Assembly (NCBI RefSeq): GCF_016718685.1
Contig: NZ_JADKCX010000046.1
Span: 1 to 62,207, forward strand
DNA from: Haliscomenobacter sp.
GTDB lineage: Bacteria; Bacteroidota; Bacteroidia; Chitinophagales; Saprospiraceae
Reading direction: 5' to 3'
Length of the DNA: 62,207 bases
Shown here: positions 52,605-62,207 of the stretch, piece after piece
Layout: each line of letters starts with the position of its first letter
Position numbering within the stretch: position 1 is the stretch's first letter
Translations under genes and position numbers: made by a program
The notes under the pieces: model-generated
What the model was told of the DNA's origin: nothing
Database searches by the model: none
The model's input: only the letters and a program-made list of their open reading frames with translations

Positions 52605-52645
52605 AAGCGGCGGCAGATGTGAGCATCTGCTGCCGCTTTGTTTTT
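52605..52645 (+). terminator. Intrinsic terminator of the GMC gene
   Basis: AAGCGGCGGCAGATG pairs with CATCTGCTGCCGCTT around a short loop, followed by TGTTTTT. Confidence 0.9.
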
Positions 52646-52666
52646 CATAAAAATGCAAGTTTATAA

Positions 52667-52817
52667 CCTCGCCTGCGGCGAGCTTATTTTTTTACACTTC
52701 CCCCCGCAGATCGCGCAGATTCCCGCAGATTTTTTTCAAAAGGGAGATATTGTCTGCGGAAATCTGCGGGATCTGCGGGAAAATAAATCAAAATGCATCC
52801 GCCGTAGGCGGGTGCTA
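52667..52817. repeat. GCAGAT-family composite inverted repeat
   Basis: Outer hairpins CTCGCCTGCGGCGAG and GCATCCGCCGTAGGCGGGTGC flank CCGCAGATCGCGCAGATTCC and its mirrored partner CTGCGGAAATCTGCGGGATC. Largest copy of this family in the window. Confidence 0.85.
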
Positions 52818-52861
52818 AATAGGTACAAAAATTATATCTTTCAGGCAAATATCATTACCCG

Positions 52862-53305
52862 ATGACACAAAAACACCTTGCACAAATCAACATTGCCCGC
52901 CTCCTCGCACCCATTGATGACCCCATGATCGCCGACTTTGTTCGGCAGCTCGACAACATCAATGCGATTGCTGAAAGCAGCCCCGGTTTTGTCTGGCGCT
53001 TAAAAGAAGAAAGTGGCAATGCGACCAACATCGACGTCTTCGGCGACCCGCTGCTGATCGTCAACATGTCGGTATGGGAAAGCATTGAAGACTTGAAGAA
53101 CTTCGCCTATAAATCGGCGCATGTCCAGGTGTTCCGGGATCGGGCGCGCTGGTTTGAAAAAATGGACGTGGCGCATATGGCGTTGTGGTGGGTGCCGGCT
53201 GGTATTTTTCCTACTGCGGAAGAAGGGCGGGATCGCTTGTTGCATTTAAGAGAACATGGAGAGTCGGATTGGGCGTTTACGTTTAGGAGTTTGGTAGAAA
53301 GGTAA
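52862..53305 (+). CDS. DUF3291 family protein
   Basis: A 147-residue cytosolic protein of the ferredoxin-like DUF3291 family, related to antibiotic-biosynthesis-monooxygenase folds. Seen: AQINIARLLAPIDDPMIADF, SSPGFVWRLKEESGNATNI, NMSVWESIEDLKNFAY and MALWWVPAGIFPTAEEGRDR. No enzymatic role is established for the family. Solitary gene; a GCAGAT repeat lies upstream. Confidence 0.88.
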   Translation: MTQKHLAQINIARLLAPIDDPMIADFVRQLDNINAIAESSPGFVWRLKEESGNATNIDVFGDPLLIVNMSVWESIEDLKNFAYKSAHVQVFRDRARWFEKMDVAHMALWWVPAGIFPTAEEGRDRLLHLREHGESDWAFTFRSLVER

Positions 53306-53379
53306 ATGCCTTCTTTCCTTTAATCAAACTGATAAAAATTTTTAAGTTTGTCTATTCATCAACGATCGACAAACGAAAC

Positions 53380-55374
53380 ATGAAAATATCCTTCCTTTCT
53401 TTCCTTCTGTTCCTGACAAGTGGCCGAGTTTTTGCCCCAAAACAAAGCCGTCTTTTCCGTGCAAGCGGACAAACCGGGCGCAGCTGTTTCACCCAGCATG
53501 TGGGGTGTTTTTTTGAAGACATCAACCTTGGTGCCGACGGTGGCCTATACGCCGAACTGATCAAAAACCGTTCCTTCGAGTTTTTTAAGCCCTGGATGGG
53601 GTGGCAAATCCGGAGCAGCAAAGCTTCGGGCGCGGTTAATTATGGAGCAGACCTCCTCATCCTCAATCGACCAGAGCGAGCGGAAACCAACCCACGCTAC
53701 TTGCAGGTTACCCTCAATAAAACGCCCAAGGATAGCCTGGGTCTGACCAACGAAGGTTTTCGCGGAATGGGCATCAAAAAAGACCTCCGCTACGACTTTT
53801 CGGTCCTTTATCGCTTGCAAAGTGGAAATGCCAAAATCCACCTGGAATTGGTTGGCGAAAAAGGGGAAATCATTGGTTCTGGCGTATTTGCCCCCAAAAA
53901 CACGGGCGATGTTTGGCAAAAAGGTGAAACCAGCTTCACGGCAAGCGCCACTGATCCCAAAGCCAAACTCAACATCTGGTTCGAAGGCACGGGAGTGCTA
54001 GATGTTGACATGCTCTCCCTTTTCCCCGGCGATACCTGGAAAGGGCGCAAGGGAGGATTGCGTGCGGATATGGTGCAAATTCTGGCGGATTTAAAACCCG
54101 GCTTTATTCGTTTTCCCGGTGGCTGTATTGTGGAAGGGCACGACCTTTCGGTGCGTTATCAGTGGAAACGCACCATTGGCCCCATCGAAGAACGCAAGTT
54201 GGTGGTCAATCGCTGGAATTACGAGTTTGCCCATCGACCAACACCTGACTATTTTCAAACCTTTGGATTGGGCTTCTTCGAGTATTTCCAGATGGCTGAA
54301 GACATCGGCGCAGAACCACTGCCGATTTTGAACTGCGGCATGGCCTGCCAATTCAACTCTGCCGAAGTCGCCCCCCTCGAAGACCTGGCGCCCTACGTAC
54401 AAGATGCCCTGGATTTGATCGAGTTCGCCAATGGCTCCATGGCGACCAAATGGGGTAAAATGCGTGCCGACCTGGGTCATCCAGCCCCTTTCAAGCTCAA
54501 AATGCTGGGCGTAGGCAACGAAAACTGGGGGCCGCAGTACATCGAACGACTGAAAATTTTCCAGGCTGCACTCAAACGTGAACACCCGGAAATTCAATTG
54601 GTATGCAGCAGTGGCATCGCTCCTACGGGTGAGTTGTTCGATTACCTCAATGGTGAATTGCGCCAAATGAAAGTAGATTTCATTGATGAACACTACTACA
54701 GTCGCCCGGAATGGTTTTTGGCCAATGCCAAACGCTACGACAGTTACGACCGAAAATCCAAATCCAAGGTTTTTGCCGGAGAATACGCTGGGCAAAGCGA
54801 CAAAACGGTCAGTGTACTCAACAAAAACAATTGGCGGACTGCCCTGGCGGAGGCGGCTTACATGACTGGGCTGGAGCGCAACGCGGATGGGGTACAAATG
54901 GCTTCTTATGCCCCGCTTTTTGGGCATGTCGATGGCTGGCAATGGAAGCCCAACCTGATTTGGGTCGACAACTTAAAAACCATGCCTACCCCCAATTATC
55001 AGGTGCAAAAATTGTATTCTAATTACAAAGGGAGCCAGATTGTGCCCATCATGTACAAGGATAAACTTCCTGCTACGGGTCAGGATAGCCTTTATGCGTC
55101 GGCTACGCTGGACAAGGCCAGCAATGAGCTGATCATCAAAATTGTGAATGCTTCGGCCAAGTCACAGCTCGCGGAAGTGAATATTGATGGCGTGAAAAAA
55201 TTGGATGGAAAAGCAAAGTTGATCACTTTGCAGCATGACAATTTGGAGGCAGAGAATACGATGGAGCAGCCGGGGGTGATTGCGCCGGTGGAAAGCGTGA
55301 TTCAAACAAAAGGACGGGGAATTGAAATGGACATCAAGGGGCATTCATTTTCAGTAATCCGGGTAAAACTGTAG
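53380..55374 (+). CDS. Alpha-L-arabinofuranosidase, GH51-type, secreted
   Basis: Releases arabinose from arabinan or arabinoxylan. 664 residues. N-terminal signal peptide (MKISFLSFLLFLTSGRVFA). Catalytic acid/base Glu in GNENWGP and nucleophile Glu in FAGEYAG; DEHYYSRPEWF and the C-terminal all-beta domain (SLYASATLDKASNELIIKIV) are also present. Residues of about 20-44 as written are nonsense for the family; the neighbouring frame reads QNKAVFSVQADKPGAAVSPS and MWGVFFED. A C4 run (53435-53438) with one base too many and a T7 run (53508-53514) with one too few would exactly explain this. The stop codon TAG is at the border of a miniature element. Confidence 0.93.
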   Translation: MKISFLSFLLFLTSGRVFAPKQSRLFRASGQTGRSCFTQHVGCFFEDINLGADGGLYAELIKNRSFEFFKPWMGWQIRSSKASGAVNYGADLLILNRPERAETNPRYLQVTLNKTPKDSLGLTNEGFRGMGIKKDLRYDFSVLYRLQSGNAKIHLELVGEKGEIIGSGVFAPKNTGDVWQKGETSFTASATDPKAKLNIWFEGTGVLDVDMLSLFPGDTWKGRKGGLRADMVQILADLKPGFIRFPGGCIVEGHDLSVRYQWKRTIGPIEERKLVVNRWNYEFAHRPTPDYFQTFGLGFFEYFQMAEDIGAEPLPILNCGMACQFNSAEVAPLEDLAPYVQDALDLIEFANGSMATKWGKMRADLGHPAPFKLKMLGVGNENWGPQYIERLKIFQAALKREHPEIQLVCSSGIAPTGELFDYLNGELRQMKVDFIDEHYYSRPEWFLANAKRYDSYDRKSKSKVFAGEYAGQSDKTVSVLNKNNWRTALAEAAYMTGLERNADGVQMASYAPLFGHVDGWQWKPNLIWVDNLKTMPTPNYQVQKLYSNYKGSQIVPIMYKDKLPATGQDSLYASATLDKASNELIIKIVNASAKSQLAEVNIDGVKKLDGKAKLITLQHDNLEAENTMEQPGVIAPVESVIQTKGRGIEMDIKGHSFSVIRVKL

Positions 55375-55502
55375 GGGCTGTCTGAAAAAATTCACCACAG
55401 ATTTTCACAGATTTTCAAAAAAATCTGTGAAAATCTGTGCGAATCTGTGGTGAAAAATCACATTGGCTCCACTTCAAAGTAGCTTCAAAGTAAGACAGCC
55501 CC
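55374..55502. mobile_element. MITE-like miniature element with GGGGCTGTCT terminal inverted repeats
   Basis: Ends GGGGCTGTCT and AGACAGCCCC are exact inverted repeats, each flanked by TA, which could be a TA target duplication. Inside is a second inverted repeat of ACAGATTTTC words (55390-55455). At 129 bp it cannot encode a transposase. It fills the gap between the GH51 and gltD genes. Confidence 0.65.
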
Positions 55503-55507
55503 TAAGG

Positions 55508-56992
55508 TTATTCCTCTATCTCGTGCAGCATCAACGGCGAATCCTCCTTCGCCTCCAAAATGGAATGCCCCATCAGGAATAAATCCACCTGGCGGGCACA
55601 CTCGCGGCCTTCGGAGATGGCCCAGACCACCAGGGATTGCCCCCGACGCATGTCGCCCGCTGCAAAGACCTTTTTATTGCTGCTTTGGTATTTCTGTTCG
55701 CTCGCTTTTACGTTGCCGCGCTCATCCAGTTCCACGCCCAGTTGTTCGAGCATGCCCTGGTGTTGCGGATGTACAAAGCCAATGGCCAAAAGCGCCAGGT
55801 CGCAGGGAATGATTTGTTCAGAACCAGCCACTTCTTTGAAAGAATAACGGCCAGTGGTTTGATCCATCCCCCACTCTACCTTCACCAGTTCCAATTGTTT
55901 GACATTGCCTTGTTCGTCGCCGATGAAGCGTTTGGTCTGGATGGCCCATTGACGATCGGCACCCTCTTCATGTGAGGAAGAAGTCCGCAAAATCATCGGC
56001 CAATTCGGCCAGGAGTATTCATCGCGTTCTTTGGGTGGTTTGGCCAACAATTCGATCTGGGTAATCGAAGCCGCCCGGTGGCGGTTGGAAGTACCCACGC
56101 AGTCGGCACCCGTATCACCACCACCAATGACCACTACATGTTTGCCCGTTGCCCAAATGTCCTCCGCTGTGGTCAACTGATCACCAGCCTGGCGACGGTT
56201 GCTTGGCTCCAGAAAATCCATGGCAAAGTGTACCCCTTTCAGTTCCCGACCAGGGATGGGCAAGTCGCGGGGAATGGTTGAACCACCCGCGAGTATCACG
56301 GCATCAAAATCACTGAGCAGTTGTTTGGCTTCGATGTCGACACCAATATCGGTACTGACGCGGAATGTAATCCCTTCCTGCTCCATGACCTTTACCCGGC
56401 GATCAATCACCCATTTCTCCAGTTTAAAATCTGGAATCCCGTAGCGGAGTAAGCCACCAACGCGGTCTTTGCGTTCAAAAACCGTCACCAGGTGACCCGC
56501 TTTGTTGAGCTGAGCAGCAGCACCCAGGCCGGCAGGACCGGAACCGATTACTGCAACCTTTTTGCCCGTGCGTTTAGCCGGAACTTGTGGCACCACGTAT
56601 CCTTTTTCAAAAGCCAGTTCCGCAATTGATTTTTCAATGTGCTCGATGGCTACCGGTGGCTGGTTGATACCCAGTACGCAGGCGGCTTCACAAGGTGCAG
56701 GGCAAATGCGCCCCGTAAATTCCGGGAAGTTATTGGTGCTGCTGAGAATCTGATACGCTTCGTCCCAGTTTTCCTGGTACACCGCGTCATTGAATTCAGG
56801 GATGATGTTGCCCAAGGGGCAGCCGCTGTGGCAAAATGGTACGCCACAATCCATACAACGCGAAGCTTGGGCCACCGTTTTTTCGCTGGAAAAAGCTTCG
56901 TAAATCTCGCGATAGTCGTTGATGCGTTCTTCGGGTTTGCGTGAAGACGGAAGTTCACGCGTATGTTTGAGAAATCCTTTTGGATCTGCCAT
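55508..56992 (-). CDS. gltD: Glutamate synthase, small (beta) subunit
   Basis: NADPH-dependent electron-input subunit of GOGAT. 494 residues from ATG 56992 (MADPKGFLKHTR); the longer frame reads into the upstream repeat. Seen: two 4Fe-4S cysteine clusters (CMDCGVPFCHSGCPLGN and CPAPCEAACVLG), FAD motif VAVIGSGPAGLGAAAQL, GGLLRYGIPDFKLEK, NADPH motif VVVIGGGDTGADCVGT, and FAAGDMRRGQSLVVWAI. Downstream partner of gltB on the same strand, separated by a TTCGAGGG repeat. Confidence 0.97.
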   Translation of the reverse strand: MADPKGFLKHTRELPSSRKPEERINDYREIYEAFSSEKTVAQASRCMDCGVPFCHSGCPLGNIIPEFNDAVYQENWDEAYQILSSTNNFPEFTGRICPAPCEAACVLGINQPPVAIEHIEKSIAELAFEKGYVVPQVPAKRTGKKVAVIGSGPAGLGAAAQLNKAGHLVTVFERKDRVGGLLRYGIPDFKLEKWVIDRRVKVMEQEGITFRVSTDIGVDIEAKQLLSDFDAVILAGGSTIPRDLPIPGRELKGVHFAMDFLEPSNRRQAGDQLTTAEDIWATGKHVVVIGGGDTGADCVGTSNRHRAASITQIELLAKPPKERDEYSWPNWPMILRTSSSHEEGADRQWAIQTKRFIGDEQGNVKQLELVKVEWGMDQTTGRYSFKEVAGSEQIIPCDLALLAIGFVHPQHQGMLEQLGVELDERGNVKASEQKYQSSNKKVFAAGDMRRGQSLVVWAISEGRECARQVDLFLMGHSILEAKEDSPLMLHEIEE

Positions 56993-57004
56993 TTTAAACT
57001 TTTT

Positions 57005-57098
57005 GGGAGTTCGGGGGTTCGAGGGTTCGAAGGTTCGGGGGTTACCCACAAGCTGTGACCAACCCTCGAACCTTCGAACCCTCGAACCTTCGAACCCT
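57005..57098. repeat. TTCGAGGG-family inverted-arm repeat (copy E)
   Basis: Left arm GTTCGGGGGTTCGAGGGTTC (with GAAGGTTCGGGGG), core ACCCACAAGCTGTGACC, right arm AACCCTCGAACCTTCGAACC and on. Between gltB stop and gltD start, inside the presumed operon. Confidence 0.85.
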
Positions 57099-57100
57099 AT

Positions 57101-60100
57101 TTAATATGCTACTGCAACCTTTACGTCAACTTTCACTTTTTCAGTGCGCTTGGCGAGTACAGCTTTGTAATCGCGTGGCATAACTTTGGTGAAAAACTGG
57201 CGCTGAATGTCCCAATTTTCGAGCATTTCGCGGGCCACTTTGCTGCTGGTGCAGCTGAAGTGGTTGCGCAACATGCGGCGCAGCAATTCAAAATCCTCGT
57301 CTTCCATGGGGTCCAGATCGACCATTTCCAGGTTGACGCGTTTTTCAAATTCACCCAGTGGGTTGTGGACGTAAGCAATGCCACCACTCATGCCGGCAGC
57401 AAAGTTTTTGCCCGTTTCACCGAGTACCACCACTACCCCACCGGTCATGTATTCACAACCGTGGTCGCCCACACCTTCTACTACGGTTTTTACCCCGGAG
57501 TTGCGTACACAGAAACGTTCACCCGCCATCCCTTTGATATAGGCTTCGCCAGAAGTGGCACCATAAAAGGCTACGTTGCCAATGATGATGTTTTCCTGTG
57601 GTTCGAACTTGGCCTCTCGGTCGGGTACCACGATCAGGCGGCCTCCCGAAAGCCCTTTACCGAAGTAATCATTGGCTTCCCCTTCCAGGGTAAACTGCAA
57701 GCCCGGTGCTGCGAATGCACCAAAACTCTGGCCAGCTGAACCCCGGAATCGGAAATCAATCGTGGCGTCAGGGTAGTCCTTTGCCTTTGTAACGCTTCGA
57801 CACTTCGTTGGAGAGCATGGCACCCACGGCGCGATCGGTATTTTGAATCGGGAAGGTTGAACTCACTTTTTGCCCATTTTCCAGTGCCAGTTTGGCCTGG
57901 TAAATCAGCTTGCGGTCGAGTACTCCGGCAATGCCGTGGTCTTGCTCTACCCGCTTGTATTGGCCGACGTTCTCATCAACCGGTTGTTTGAACAGGATGG
58001 CGTTGAGGTCAACCTGGCGGTATTTCCAGTGCTGCACATTGCTGCGCAAACGCAGGAGTTCCACTTTGCCCACCATTTCATTGATGGTACGGAAGCCCAG
58101 TTCAGCCATGATGCTGCGCAGGTCTTCGGCCAGAAAGCGGAAGAAGTTGATGACGTGTTCAGGCTTGCCGCTGAAGCGCTTGCGCAATTCGGGGTCTTGG
58201 GTCGCAATGCCTACCGGGCAAGTATTCACGTGGCATTTGCGCATCATGATGCAACCTTCTACCACGAGTGCGGCGGTAGCAACGCCCCATTCTTCGGCGC
58301 CCAAGAGGGTGGCTATGGCGATGTCTTTACCTGTACGCAATTGGCCATCCGTTTGTACCACTACCCGGTCGCGCAGTTTATTGCGCAGCAAGGTTTGGTG
58401 GGTCTCGGCCAAGCCCAATTCCCAGGGCAAACCCGCGTGACGAATCGAAGTCAGCGGCGAAGCGCCCGTTCCTCCATCGTGGCCAGAGATCAGAATGGCA
58501 TCGGCGTGCGCTTTGGCTACCCCCGAAGCAATGATCCCAACCCCCGCTTTAGACACGAGTTTGACGTTGATGCGCGCAGCAGGGTTGGCATTTTTGAGGT
58601 CAAAAATCAGCTGCGCCAAATCCTCAATGGAATAAATATCGTGGTGCGGCGGCGGCGAAATCAAGCCTACTCCTGGCGTGGAATGGCGTACGCGGCCAAT
58701 CCATTCATCCACTTTATGGCCAGGCAATTGTCCACCTTCACCGGGCTTGGCACCTTGCGCCATTTTGATCTGCAATTCAGCAGCGTTGGTGAGGTAATAA
58801 CTGGTTACTCCAAAACGACCGGAAGCCACTTGTTTGATGGCCGAACGTTCCCAATCGCCATTTTCTTTGGGTTCAAAGCGGATCTCGTCTTCACCGCCTT
58901 CGCCACTGTTGCTTTTGCCGCCAATACGGTTCATGGCAATCGCCAGGGTAGAGTGGGCTTCGTGAGAAATAGACCCAAAAGACATGGCGCCTGTAGCAAA
59001 ACGCTTCATGATGTTTTCCACAGGTTCCACTTCTTCGATTGGAATGGGGTTGCCCTTGCGGAAAGTCAACAAACCGCGCAGCGTCAAGGCCTGCTCAGTT
59101 TGTTCGTTGATGATGGAAGCGTATTTTTTGTATTCTTGAAAATCGTTTTTGCGCGAAGCCACCTGCAAATGGTGAATACTCTTGGGGTTGAACAAGTGGG
59201 CCTCCCCACGGCGCTTCCACTGGTATACCCCTCCTACTTCGAGTTGTTCACCGGGAAGCGGCATTTCGGGGAAAGCGATGGCATGACGGGCTAAAACTTC
59301 TTCGGCGATGCCATCGTAGCTGATGCCCTGGATGCGCGAAACCGATCCGGTGAAACACTTCTCCACCACCTCGTTGGAAATCCCCAGGATTTCAAAAATC
59401 TGGGCACCCTGGTAAGATTGCAAGGTAGAGATACCGTTTTTCGACATCACTTTGAGGATCGACTTACCGATCACTTTGTTGAAGGTATCGATCATCTTCT
59501 CCAACTTCATGCTGGCGTCGAGGTGGCCGTGCTCGCGTTGCTCCGCGATGGTGGCGTACACCATATAGGGATTGACACAAGTGGCCCCATATCCGATCAA
59601 AGAGCAGAAATGGTGGGTTTCGCGGATGTCTCCGGCTTCAACGACCAGCGAAGTCAAGGTGCGCAAACCGCGACGGATCAAGTGGTGGTGTACCGCACCG
59701 ATGGCCAACAACGAAGGCATGGGTGCATGCTTTTCGTCGGCCTGACGATCCGATAAAATCAAGATGTTACAACCCTGCCGCACCAGATCTTCAGCTTGGG
59801 CACAAAGGTTATCGATTGCCGCTTTGAGTCGACCTTCCTGGCCGTCGGCACGAAAAAGAATATCGATTACGCCTGATTTGAAGTAACTGTGTTCGAGGTA
59901 TTTTACCCGATTGAGCTCGCCATTGGTGATGACCGGGCTTTCGAGGTGGATGAAGCGGCCCCGCTCGGGCACCAAGTCGAGGTGTTTAGGGTTGCCGCCC
60001 AACATGGCAAACAAGGACATGACCGAACGCTCCCGAATGGGGTCAATCGGTGGGTTGGTTACCTGGGCAAACAACTGCTTGAAGTAGTTAGACAAATGCT

Positions 60101-61634
60101 GTGACTGGTGTGACAATACCGCCAAAGGTGTATCAGCGCCCATTGAACCCAATGGTTCTAGCCCTTCGGCAACGGTTGGATTGATCAACACCTTGATGTC
60201 TTCTTTGGTAAAGCCAAACAATTGCTGATTGCGGTGCAAGGTTTTGCTGTCCAGTTCTACCACACCCGGGATGTTTTCGGGCAGGTCCTCTAGCGTCAGG
60301 CGGTGCTCTTTCATCCAATCCCGATAAGGCAGGCGCTGACAGATGGTGCTTTTCAGTTCTTCATCCCCTACAATCCGGCCTTCGTCCAGATCAGCAATGA
60401 GCATCCGGCCCGGTTGCAAGCGGCCTTTTTTCACCACTTTGGATTGATCTACCGGCAGAGCACCCGCTTCTGAAGCGACGATCAGGGTATTGTCTTCCAA
60501 CAAGCAGTAACGCGAGGGACGCAATCCGTTGCGATCCAGTGTCGCGCCGACTAAAATGCCGTTCGTAAAACAAATCGATGCCGGACCATCCCAAGGCTCC
60601 ATGATGGTTTTGTGGTACTCGTAGAAGGCTTTTTTGTAGTCTTCCATGGTATCATCATGCTCCCAGGCCTCGGGAATCATCATCATTAAGGCGTGGGGCA
60701 AGGAATAGCCACTCATCACCAGGTATTCCAGCACATTGTCGAAATTACCCGAGTCGGATAGGTCATCACCACAAATGGGTTTGATCAACTCCAGTTCTTC
60801 ATCGGTGAAAATCTCCGACATCAGGTTTTTCTCCTTGGACTGCCACCAGTTCAGGTTCCCTCTTACCGTGTTGATTTCGCCATTGTGGGCAATGTAGCGG
60901 AATGGCTGGGCCAGTTTCCACTTGGGGACCGTGTTGGTAGAAAACCGGGAGTGGATTACCGCGATCGCTGATTTCAGGTCGGCATCTTGCAAATCCAAAA
61001 AGTAAGGGCGCAGCTGATACGTGGTCAACTGGCCCTTGTATACAACAGTTTTGTATGAAAAGGATGCGATATAAAAGCTTTCCTTTACGTGAGGAAAAAC
61101 TTTATAGATGTTGTGGATCACGAACTTGCGCAGGATGTACAAACGCCGCTCCAAGGTTTTCAGATCCATGTCTTTTTTGGGCTTAACAAAAACTTGTTCA
61201 ACCCGGGGTTCGGTGGCCACGGCTGATTCTCCCAACAATTCATGGTCAGTGGGTACTTTGCGCCAGCCAACTAATTCAAAGCCACATTCATCCATATAAT
61301 CCTGGAACAACACGCGGCATTCCTGGCGTTGGGCACGATCCATGGGAAAAAAAACCATTCCCACCCCATATGCTCCAAAATCTGGCAAATCAATCTTTAG
61401 TTCCCGGCATTTTTTCTTAAAAAATTCATGGGGAGTTTGGATGAGAATACCAGCTCCATCGCCCGTGTTGGGTTCGCAGCCACAGGCTCCGCGATGCTCC
61501 ATATTGGCCAGCATGGTGAGCGCATCCTCTACCAATTCGTGGGACTTGATGCCATTCAAATTGGCCATCAACCCCGTACCACAGGAGTCTTTTTCCAGTT
61601 GCGGAACGTACAAACCTTGGTTGGTCTCCTTCAT
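57101..61634 (-). CDS. gltB: Glutamate synthase, large (alpha) subunit, with a 1-nt frame error
   Basis: Ferredoxin/NADPH-type GOGAT large subunit: transfers the glutamine amide to 2-oxoglutarate. The glutaminase Cys follows the N-terminus in KDSCGTGLMANL; also FSTNTVPKW, NGEINTVRGN, FMN-domain GEGGEDEIRF, ISGHDGGTGASPLTSI, the 3Fe-4S Cys cluster CHVNTCPVGIATQ and the C-terminal GXGXG beta-helix domain (GEAYIKGMAGERFCVRNSG). The frame breaks at about 57778 where the reading KGKGLP-stop replaces KGKDYPDATIDFRF; removing one G restores 1510 residues, the usual length. Start at ATG 61634 (MKETNQG). Confidence 0.95.
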
Positions 61635-62207
61635 ATGCAAAACTGTTGTCTGATAAGTAAAAAATATTCTTGATGCGCAGCGCGCACGTAAACAATGTGA
61701 ATTGGTCGCTGAAGCAGCAGTGTGGTTAGGGTAATGGGGAATTTAAGCTCTGTCTAAAGTCAGTGGTAAAAGTGTAGGCCAAGCAAGTTGAAAAACCTAA
61801 CAAATACTTTGGCTAGCAGGTTACGCTGTTTTGGTTTTGGTAGAACTTCAAAAATATTGAAGGAATCTTGAAAAGCAAATTGCAAAGGATGAAAAAAGTG
61901 TGCGAAAGAATTATTTTAATTCCCCATTCTCCGACACTTAACCGCAAATTATGCAAAAAAGTGGACTTTTTATTGAAAATATTGAAAGCTTAGATTGAAA
62001 TAATAGTTCGTCATTGTTGCAAAATATGCGTCAACTATCCCCTATTTTAGAAAGCTCGCCAAAAATTATTCTTTTTCCCGAAAAACAATCTAAGCCAATA
62101 AACAGCAAACACTGCATCACTTGCTACAACATCAAAACGAAAATGGCCTACCCTGAAGGCAAGCCATAAGACTAGGAAACAAGAAGATCTGGTTGCTATA
62201 GATTCAT
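61635..62207. other. 573-bp upstream region of gltB without recognisable gene
   Basis: AT-rich, with no frame longer than a few dozen codons that looks real, and no repeat of the families above. It should contain the gltBD promoter; I could not fix it with confidence. Confidence 0.5.

Noticed and set aside
57870..59294. 474-aa plus-strand frame
   Set aside because: Lies antisense within gltB; its composition mirrors the codon pattern of gltB and it has no recognisable motif. Same reasoning for 15713-16708 opposite ftsA and 54091-54942 opposite the GH51 gene.

Overview
The window looks like a chromosomal segment of a Bacteroidota bacterium, most likely of the Saprospiria (Haliscomenobacter-like). 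This is inferred from the complete Bacteroidota-type division and cell wall cluster, a secreted protein with a type IX secretion (gliding-motility-type) C-terminal domain, the fused rhamnulose-phosphate aldolase/dehydrogenase, the DUF3417-containing glucan phosphorylase, TAnnTTTG-type promoter boxes and weak Shine-Dalgarno signals. No database was searched.

Layout. 1-5956: accessory and small genes (S10 peptidase, partial; HNH nuclease pair; DinB-like protein; SDR; Rpn-type nuclease) separated by palindromic repeats. 6130-6857: a tRNA-Arg(UCU) gene split in its anticodon loop by a 654-nt group I intron that carries a frameshifted PD-(D/E)XK homing endonuclease gene. 7084-12850: alpha/beta hydrolase, uracil-DNA glycosylase, a serine hydrolase remnant, Uma2 nuclease, GntR regulator and rhamnose catabolic fusion enzyme. 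13890-29592, all minus strand: the dcw cluster mraZ-rsmH-ftsL-ftsI-murE-mraY-murD-ftsW-murG-murC-ftsQ-ftsA-ftsZ, with a MraZ operator at its head and an intrinsic terminator at its tail. 30078-41953: type IX-secreted protein, EamA transporter, M28 peptidase, MazG-like protein, arginine decarboxylase, a long helical-repeat protein and glucan phosphorylase. 41960-49082, minus strand: an overlapping operon encoding a CHAT (caspase-like) protease, an unrecognised protein, a double STAND NTPase, a winged-helix/TM/coiled-coil/WD40 protein and a TPR plus outer-membrane barrel protein. This looks like an envelope-spanning signalling or conflict system. 49402-61634: small barrel protein, GMC oxidoreductase with its small subunit, DUF3291 protein, GH51 arabinofuranosidase and the glutamate synthase genes gltD-gltB.

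Two window-wide patterns matter to any user. First, intergenic spaces hold several families of inverted-arm repeats built from short iterated words (TTCGAGGG, GTTGAGG, GCAGAT, GTGAAAA, ACAGATTTTC) around a core. Second, at least thirteen single-base indels, mostly in short homopolymer runs, break or distort genes that should be intact (murE, murG, gltB, CHAT, EamA, GH51 and others). Restoring one base each gives family-typical lengths, so sequencing or assembly error is the likeliest cause. Gene spans below are given as repaired genes where this applies.
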